Source: Candidatus Thorarchaeota archaeon (GTDB lineage Archaea; Asgardarchaeota; Thorarchaeia; Thorarchaeales; Thorarchaeaceae). Taken from it: a stretch of 10,621 nt of DNA. Numbering within the stretch: position 1 is the stretch's first letter; each line of letters begins with the position of its first letter. Under the pieces are notes generated by a model. That model did not search any database. It was not told where the DNA came from and saw nothing but the letters and a program-made list of their open reading frames with translations. Shown here piece by piece: positions 5,785 through 10,621 of this stretch. The DNA is taken from NCBI GenBank assembly GCA_016839345.1, contig JAEOUL010000303.1, positions 1-10,621 on the forward strand, read 5' to 3'. Made by a program: the position numbers and the translations under genes.

Positions 5785-7259
5785 GAAAATTGAAGAATGC
5801 TCCTGGAATTGAAGGTATTACACATGACATCAATCCAAATGAGAGCATATCATCACAAATTCGAACTCCCTATGATGATCTTATTCCTCATTCAGATGAA
5901 CCATCTGCACAATTCTATCTTGATGCCATGAGGATTTACCTTGGACTATGTTCTGGATCATTGTCAATGGAGGGTGCCATAAAAGCTGTAGATATTCTTA
6001 AGGAAAATCCAGAGTACACTACAACTCCAACAAACCCAGCTATAATACCAATCAATGAACGGTTCAAGACAAAGATATTAGAGAATCTTAAGACAATAAC
6101 TAAATTCAACCTAATCACACGAGACTCTATTAAATCCGCCTACAGCTTTGCATTCCTATCTGAAGAGAGTCCAATCAGCAAGACTGACTTCGAAACACTT
6201 CTATTACTTACAAGAGAACCAGAACTCTCTCTGGTCAATGCCTCAAATAAACTTGGAATCACTCCTAGAACTATTTCGAGATCCATCCAACGTCTGAAGG
6301 AACGACATGCAATAAGATTCTCTGCACTACTTGATTATACAGCCTTTAACCTGCAGTCAGTGATGCTTTTCTTTACTCTCCGTGAAGGAGCTGAATGGTC
6401 AACAATCGAGCGAATTCTATCAGAGTACCCATTCACAAAGAGTATCTTGAAGACTACAATGACTGATCTTGGGTATGTCACTTTTCTTATTCCCAACATT
6501 TCAGACACTCGTGGAATTTTTCAAAGGTCTATTCGTGATTTCTCCAGGGAATTCTTTGACTACGCAAGCATTCACTATCAATTAGCAACCGGGACAAAGT
6601 CAAACTTGGACCTCTTAGTCGATAACACTTGGACACTACCTAAATTTCTAGGAAATGGAAAAACCGATTTGATTTCCAATTCAAAAACTGAACCTCCCCC
6701 CCTCATCAATTGTGGTGGTGTACGAACCGAATTTACACAAACAGACCTAGCAATAGCTACACAGATTCAATCAGATTCTCGTGCAGGTCCCAGTAAGGTC
6801 AGTACCAATTTGCTGATGAAGGATATTTTTGCAGATGCACGTCGAGTTGCTATAGTGGATCGAAAGCTCAGGGAGAATAAGATATTTCTCCCCTATGTTC
6901 TATTTGGTGGTCTTGGTTTATCCGCGAACTTTTGTTTTGAGATAATTTGTGATGAAAAATGGAAAGAACGAACTTTGTCACTAGTGTCTCAGTTTCCATG
7001 GGTTATGTACTATCTGTCATCTAGAGGAATAATAATTTGGACCATGAGTCCCGGACCTCACCAAGTCGAATATTATCAGATGTTCCGAACTCTTGAGCAA
7101 GATCCTGGTGTTGAAAAAGTTCATCCGATAATGACAATTACTCAAGGTGGGTCAAGGTCAATGATGGATCTTACAAAAAATCTAGCTTACGAGTTCGGAG
7201 TCTGGTCTATAACTCCTGAAGATGTGGATTTGACTGACTACATTCCAGAGATGGAATAA
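5781..7259 (+). CDS. Large HTH transcriptional regulator, partner of the upstream one
   Basis: 492-aa probable regulator translated from an ATGA overlap with the preceding HTH gene. The N-terminal 130 residues are helical with no recognised motif. A clear Lrp/AsnC-like winged helix spans 137-182, with ASNKLGITPRTISRSIQRLK as its HTH (154-173). A sensor-like alpha/beta stretch follows (190-270), including VMLFFTLREGAEWSTIERIL. A second, more diverged winged helix is likely at about 320-370, followed by a second alpha/beta stretch (372-450). The order matches the upstream gene, so the two may be diverged paralogues that work together. The 3' end overlaps the convergent LLM gene by 22 bp. No catalytic domain is seen. 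Confidence 0.72.
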   Translation: MRKLKNAPGIEGITHDINPNESISSQIRTPYDDLIPHSDEPSAQFYLDAMRIYLGLCSGSLSMEGAIKAVDILKENPEYTTTPTNPAIIPINERFKTKILENLKTITKFNLITRDSIKSAYSFAFLSEESPISKTDFETLLLLTREPELSLVNASNKLGITPRTISRSIQRLKERHAIRFSALLDYTAFNLQSVMLFFTLREGAEWSTIERILSEYPFTKSILKTTMTDLGYVTFLIPNISDTRGIFQRSIRDFSREFFDYASIHYQLATGTKSNLDLLVDNTWTLPKFLGNGKTDLISNSKTEPPPLINCGGVRTEFTQTDLAIATQIQSDSRAGPSKVSTNLLMKDIFADARRVAIVDRKLRENKIFLPYVLFGGLGLSANFCFEIICDEKWKERTLSLVSQFPWVMYYLSSRGIIIWTMSPGPHQVEYYQMFRTLEQDPGVEKVHPIMTITQGGSRSMMDLTKNLAYEFGVWSITPEDVDLTDYIPEME

Positions 7260-8170
7260 TTATACCCTCTTTTTGTTGCTACAAGACTTTCGACACCATT
7301 TTTTGACATACCTATGGGCGGACCTAAAACCACATTTGTATAACCAATCATTTCTAGTTCTTTGACATAATCTCTAAGCTGCTCCTGAGTTCCACAAAAT
7401 GCGAATCGCTTCAATACAACCTCTCCTAATGCATCCAAAACTCTGTTATCAATTTCACCACCTTCTTTCAACAATGTTCTTGCTTTCTTCAATGATGAAC
7501 TCAAACTGAATAAATCTGCAACAGTCCTGCTCATCCCAATTGCTACCATTGCTGCTGAATAAGTAATAGCGAGATTATCCCTAAACCTCTCACAAGATCC
7601 TATGAACGCAGGAGGGAAAAGTCCAATTTGAAAACCCTTAGTCACTTTATCTTTGACTTGGTCTGCAGCCCATTTTGCCATCTCGAGGTCTGAATAATTC
7701 AATAGCACCCCATCTGCTTCGAGTGAAATCTCAATCATTTTTGGACCCTGGGCACCCAACAACACTCTACAATCATGACCTGACTCAAGTAGTCCGCTCT
7801 TTATCTCCCTCAGAGCAGCTTTGGTTCTATCAATGGCAATCTTCGGTGAGGGGGTCAGTCCAATTCGCTCAAGTGCAAAACGGTCTCCTGGTCCGAGAAG
7901 CAGATCGAATCTAGCACCGTGACTCTCAATCAAGGTCGTCATGAACTGAACAATATGAAATGACGAATAGAGGATAGGACTTACTAAACCGACGCCTATT
8001 TTGCAATTGGAAGTCTTTTCAGCTATCGCTGCAGCCACAGTTGGTGCATGGCGGTAGGCTGGGAAATCTGTTATCCAGACCTGGTCAATTCCCTCGATGT
8101 CTGCAATCATTGCTTTTTCTATTGTTTCTGAAACAGTATCTTTGACATTGAGTGCAATTCCCCACTTCAC
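7238..8170 (-). CDS. LLM-class (probably F420-dependent) oxidoreductase, second of pair
   Basis: A 310-aa TIM-barrel flavin/F420-type oxidoreductase of the bacterial luciferase-like family, distantly resembling methylene-H4MPT reductase (Mer). Visible family segments are the first strand WGIALN, VWITDFPAYRH near 30-40, HGARFDLLLGPGDR in mid-protein, LLGAQGPKMIEISLEADGVLLN (the G-x-x-GPKM cofactor-side loop) and the C-terminal GTQEQLRDYVKELEMIGYT followed by VVLGPPIG. A longer frame with a TTG at 8227 exists, but GGAGG lies 8 nt before the GTG at 8170, and that start forms a GTGA overlap with the upstream LLM gene, so 8170 is preferred. The two LLM proteins may form a heteromer. The substrate is unknown; F420 use is inferred from the family and the archaeal context. 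Confidence 0.85.
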   Translation of the reverse strand: MKWGIALNVKDTVSETIEKAMIADIEGIDQVWITDFPAYRHAPTVAAAIAEKTSNCKIGVGLVSPILYSSFHIVQFMTTLIESHGARFDLLLGPGDRFALERIGLTPSPKIAIDRTKAALREIKSGLLESGHDCRVLLGAQGPKMIEISLEADGVLLNYSDLEMAKWAADQVKDKVTKGFQIGLFPPAFIGSCERFRDNLAITYSAAMVAIGMSRTVADLFSLSSSLKKARTLLKEGGEIDNRVLDALGEVVLKRFAFCGTQEQLRDYVKELEMIGYTNVVLGPPIGMSKNGVESLVATKRGYNYSISGM

Positions 8171-9171
8171 GGAATATTCCTCCTTGATTCGAATTCCTCG
8201 AAAATCTCTGTCGTAGCGCCTCTCCAATCTCCTGAGAATGGTGGACCCAAAACAACTTCAGTCGCACCTATTTTCTCTAACTCCTCAAAACGATCAACCA
8301 TATGCTCTCTGGTGCCACTGATCGAAAACACATCAAGGAGTTCATCATCAACAAATTTAGCACCCTCTTTCGGGCTTGAGGCAGATACTGTTTCACGGAT
8401 TCTTTTCACTCTATCAATATCTACACTTAACATATCTATTACCGGGTCTGGTGTGTCTGCAATAACAAGCGCGACTACACGTTTGGCAACTTTTTCGTTT
8501 ATGCCCTTAAACGTTGGAATTGTTGGAACCCATATTACCTTCTCCACTGAGTTCTTCACTTTTCCTACTTCCTCAGCTGCACCATCTACCATCTTTATGG
8601 CTTTCTGAAGATAATCAAAGGGTCCTGACAGAATCACGCCATCTGCTATCTTTCCAGTTAGCTCAAGCATCTGTGGGCCTCTGACACCAAGAAAGATTGG
8701 TATCCTGATAGGATTCGCTTGGCCAAGTCCAAAACCCTTGAGTGTGAAGACCTCGCTCTCAGAATCAACTGTTTCTCCAGCCCATAATCGCTTCAGAGTT
8801 CGGATTGTCTTCCGTAGTTCAGTGACAGGTTTTCTGATAGTGATTCCATGTCTTTCGAGGTCCTGAATACCACCTATGCCAAGACCAAATACGAATCTTC
8901 CCCCGCCGAGCTCAGACAGTGTGAGTCCTACCCGGGCAAGTGTAGCGATGCTGTGAACCGTGACAGGAATGATTCCTGTACCAACTCTAACCTGCTTAGT
9001 ATACAACAGTGTATTCGTAGTCAACACAAAGGGCTCCTGACCTAAGGCTATATCCTCCCCCACCCAGATACTTTTGGCACCAAGAGCATCTGCATTTTGC
9101 GCAATCCACGTAGTCGCACTTACTCCCATGTTTGTTGTGATACCAATGCTGACACCGAACAATCCACTCAT
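8167..9171 (-). CDS. LLM-class F420-dependent oxidoreductase, Mer-like, first of pair
   Basis: 334-aa TIM-barrel oxidoreductase, close to the length of methylenetetrahydromethanopterin reductase (Mer). In order: FGVSIGIT (first strand), KSIWVGEDIALGQEPFV, VRVGTGIIPVTVHSIATLA, LSELGGGRFVFGLGIGG (cofactor-phosphate region), FLGVRGPQMLELTGKIADGV, and the C-terminal ISGTREHMVDRFEELEKIGA and VVLGPPFSGDW. Mer reduces methylene-H4MPT with F420H2, but neighbouring family members act on alcohols, sugars or other substrates, so the reaction is not assigned. The open frame extends to 9366, but that would overlap the divergent flavoprotein gene, and family homology begins after the ATG at 9171. A GTG at 9180 is the alternative. 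It is the first gene of a two-LLM operon. Confidence 0.87.
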   Translation of the reverse strand: MSGLFGVSIGITTNMGVSATTWIAQNADALGAKSIWVGEDIALGQEPFVLTTNTLLYTKQVRVGTGIIPVTVHSIATLARVGLTLSELGGGRFVFGLGIGGIQDLERHGITIRKPVTELRKTIRTLKRLWAGETVDSESEVFTLKGFGLGQANPIRIPIFLGVRGPQMLELTGKIADGVILSGPFDYLQKAIKMVDGAAEEVGKVKNSVEKVIWVPTIPTFKGINEKVAKRVVALVIADTPDPVIDMLSVDIDRVKRIRETVSASSPKEGAKFVDDELLDVFSISGTREHMVDRFEELEKIGATEVVLGPPFSGDWRGATTEIFEEFESRRNIP

Positions 9172-9264
9172 TTCACTCACGTATCCTACTACAGAGTAAT
9201 CCCTTCTCAAATATCCAGCTTTTGTTTTTGGGATATGTATTTCTGTGACTGATGTTATCATCAG

Positions 9265-9825
9265 ATGATTAAATTGGCGCGCATAGTCTGGGGCATCACT
9301 GGTTCTGGTGATAATATCCAAGAGATAGTTGAAACTATGAAGAAATTGGAGGAAGACCCTGATCATCGGGTTACCGTGATTGTTTCAAAAGCTGGAGAAC
9401 AGATGCTGAGATGGTATGGTCTCTGGGACACACTGAACCAATCCTTCAGGAAAGTTATGAAGGAATCCAGTTCCAATGTGCCCTTCATTGCTGGTCCACT
9501 CCAGTTAGGTAAATATGACGTCCTGCTTGTTGTGCCGCTGACTGCAAACTCCACAGCAAAGATCGCTCATGGAATAGCTGATACCTTAGTCACTAATGCA
9601 GTTGCACAGACACTGAAGGGAAACACTCCAGTTATACTGTATCCAGTTGATCAGAGTGATGAGGAAATAGAAGCACTGGGACCCAAGGGAGAAGAGTTCA
9701 CCATACGACCCCGTAAGGTAGACCTTGATAATGTTCAACGCCTCCGAGAGATGGAACGAGTAACCGTTCTACAGAATCCTCAAGAAATTTCCACTCAAAT
9801 AGAATCAATACTCAAACCAGAATGA
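9265..9825 (+). CDS. afpA: Archaeoflavoprotein (AfpA-like), FMN-binding
   Basis: 186-aa protein of the flavoprotein/PPC-decarboxylase-like fold, best fit to archaeoflavoprotein AfpA. AfpA of Archaeoglobus is an FMN protein that takes electrons from ferredoxin. The phosphate-binding segment VWGITGSG (8-15) opens the fold, VTVIVSKAGEQML (37-49) follows, and PLTANSTAKIAHGIADTLVT (91-110) is the FMN-contacting motif. VVPLTAN sits where PPC decarboxylases carry their own catalytic segment. No cysteine is present, so no iron-sulfur cluster is expected, unlike the related acceptor-type dihydromethanopterin reductase DmrB. Divergent from the LLM pair, it could supply or accept electrons for the same chemistry. 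The start is ATG 9265. No strong binding site precedes it, and an AT-rich element at about 9232-9241 is well placed for a leaderless transcript. It leads an operon with the glycosylase. Confidence 0.75.
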   Translation: MIKLARIVWGITGSGDNIQEIVETMKKLEEDPDHRVTVIVSKAGEQMLRWYGLWDTLNQSFRKVMKESSSNVPFIAGPLQLGKYDVLLVVPLTANSTAKIAHGIADTLVTNAVAQTLKGNTPVILYPVDQSDEEIEALGPKGEEFTIRPRKVDLDNVQRLREMERVTVLQNPQEISTQIESILKPE

Positions 9826-9834
9826 GGAATCGTC

Positions 9835-10518
9835 ATGGGCAAGAATGCCATAAATGACGCAGAGAATATGATGGCAGTCAGAAAGAGAGTGATTCGCTGG
9901 TTTGAAACCAATGGAAGAAGATTTCCCTGGAGAGAAACAAAACATCCGTATCAGGTTTTGATTGCAGAGATTCTTTTGAGAAGAACAACTGCCACTGCTG
10001 TAATGAGAATATATGAATCGTTTTTGAAACGCTTTGATAGCCCTAAACGTCTTGCGCGTGCAAGGAATACAACTATTGCTCGAGCTCTTAGCTCTTTGGG
10101 TCTTCAGTCAGTAAGGACTCACCAGCTCAAAAGAATGGCCTCCACCATTGTCAAGAATCATTCAGGAAAAGTTCCAAGTTCATATCAAGATCTTCTTGCT
10201 TTGCCTGGTGTTGGTGCTTACATTGCATCTGCTGTCAGAAATTTTGCTTTTGGAGAGTCAGTACCTCTCGTTGATGGGAATGTTATTCATTTCATATCAA
10301 GAGTGTTTGGAATCAAATTCAAAGAACATACTGATGCAGGAGCTTGGGAATTTATGACTATCTTTGGTGGGAAACACCAAGATGCTAAACTATATTGGGG
10401 TATAATCGACCTAGTCGCAATAGTCTGCCTAAGACAGAACCCCAGATGTTCTTTCTGCCCTCTGTCTGAAACCTGTAAGTATACCGAGGAAGGAGAAAAA
10501 TCTGATGCAGATCCCTGA
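9835..10518 (+). CDS. MIG/MutY-family DNA glycosylase (HhH-GPD, Fe-S)
   Basis: Base-excision repair glycosylase of 227 aa. The N-terminal RRFPWRETKHPYQVLIAEILL with LRRTTA (28-53) resembles the Methanothermobacter G-T mismatch thymine glycosylase MIG more than bacterial MutY. Glu45 occupies the MutY catalytic-Glu position. The hairpin LPGVGAYIASAV (123-134) has Tyr129 where endonuclease III has its lyase Lys, as in MIG, and LVDGNV carries the catalytic Asp147. The [4Fe-4S] loop is C-x6-C-x2-C-x5-C (Cys198, 205, 208, 214). The C-terminal NUDIX-like 8-oxoG-reading domain of full MutY is absent. The gene starts 9 bp after the flavoprotein stop, with GAGGA upstream. Substrate preference (T opposite G, or A opposite G/8-oxoG) cannot be settled from sequence; I favour T-G. 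Confidence 0.87.
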   Translation: MGKNAINDAENMMAVRKRVIRWFETNGRRFPWRETKHPYQVLIAEILLRRTTATAVMRIYESFLKRFDSPKRLARARNTTIARALSSLGLQSVRTHQLKRMASTIVKNHSGKVPSSYQDLLALPGVGAYIASAVRNFAFGESVPLVDGNVIHFISRVFGIKFKEHTDAGAWEFMTIFGGKHQDAKLYWGIIDLVAIVCLRQNPRCSFCPLSETCKYTEEGEKSDADP

Positions 10519-10621
10519 AGGTTATGAGTTTGGTTTTGTCCAGACCGATGAAGAGCTTGAAGAGCTCATTGTATTTCACTCCAAGATTCATCCGAATGAT
10601 AACCCTGAAGAATTGAAACGA
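10505..10621 (+). CDS. Start of a downstream gene, possibly a GNAT acetyltransferase (partial)
   Basis: The first 39 codons of a gene that leaves the window. It starts MQIPEGYEFGFVQTDEELEE and has GGAG at 10492-10495, 9 nt before the ATG. It overlaps the end of the glycosylase gene by 14 bp, so it belongs to the same operon. The pattern of a short strand, an acidic helix and then LIVFHSKIHPND resembles the N-terminus of some archaeal GNAT N-acetyltransferases, but the acetyl-CoA motif would lie beyond the window, so this is tentative. Confidence 0.6.
   Translation, partial: MQIPEGYEFGFVQTDEELEELIVFHSKIHPNDNPEELKR

Noticed and set aside
8171..8227. N-terminal extension of the second LLM protein to a TTG at 8227
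   Set aside because: GGAGG directly before the GTG at 8170 and the GTGA coupling indicate the shorter form.
9172..9366. N-terminal extension of the first LLM protein to 9366
   Set aside because: It would overlap the divergent flavoprotein gene by about 100 bp, and its residues do not resemble the LLM barrel, which begins after the ATG at 9171.

Overview
The window looks archaeal. It has a divergent cluster of two luciferase-like (LLM class, probably F420-dependent) oxidoreductases and an archaeoflavoprotein-type FMN protein. It also has two large regulators built from Lrp/AsnC-like winged helices, a MIG-type mismatch glycosylase, and start sites preceded by GGTGAT or GGAGG matching the archaeal 16S 3' end, with GTG starts as well as ATG. 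Base composition is moderate and no rRNA, tRNA, CRISPR array or intact mobile element was seen. I cannot name the phylum. Asgard, Bathyarchaeia or a euryarchaeal lineage would all fit.

Layout. 36-3345 is a minus-strand block, read right to left: an MFS transporter with an N-terminal coiled coil, endonuclease III (nth) overlapping it, then a family 4 glycosyltransferase. 3346-4683 is a 1.3 kb stretch without a long gene. It holds a TATA-like box framed by an inverted repeat, a strong hairpin with a competing alternative fold, one convincing small minus-strand gene (3569-3820), and a run of very short minus-strand reading frames, several joined by ATGA overlaps. The small gene's frame continues upstream through a single TAA into more coding-like sequence, so it may be two cistrons or one gene broken by a nonsense codon.

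4684-7259 is a plus-strand pair of multi-HTH regulators coupled by ATGA. The second converges on, and overlaps by 22 bp, the minus-strand LLM pair (7238-9171), whose members are coupled by a GTGA overlap. Divergent from the LLM pair, and about 90 bp away, is a plus-strand operon: an AfpA-like flavoprotein, a MIG/MutY-family glycosylase, and the first 39 codons of a third gene (possibly a GNAT acetyltransferase) that runs off the window.

Functional reading. The LLM pair and the flavoprotein suggest F420/FMN redox chemistry linked to tetrahydromethanopterin-type C1 metabolism or to an uncharacterised F420 substrate. Two HhH-GPD glycosylases with different active-site residues, Lys in nth and Tyr in the MIG-like protein, provide base-excision repair. 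The regulator pair has no clear target, but its nearest candidates are the LLM genes and the small-ORF region beside it. The most unusual part is 3.4-4.6 kb.
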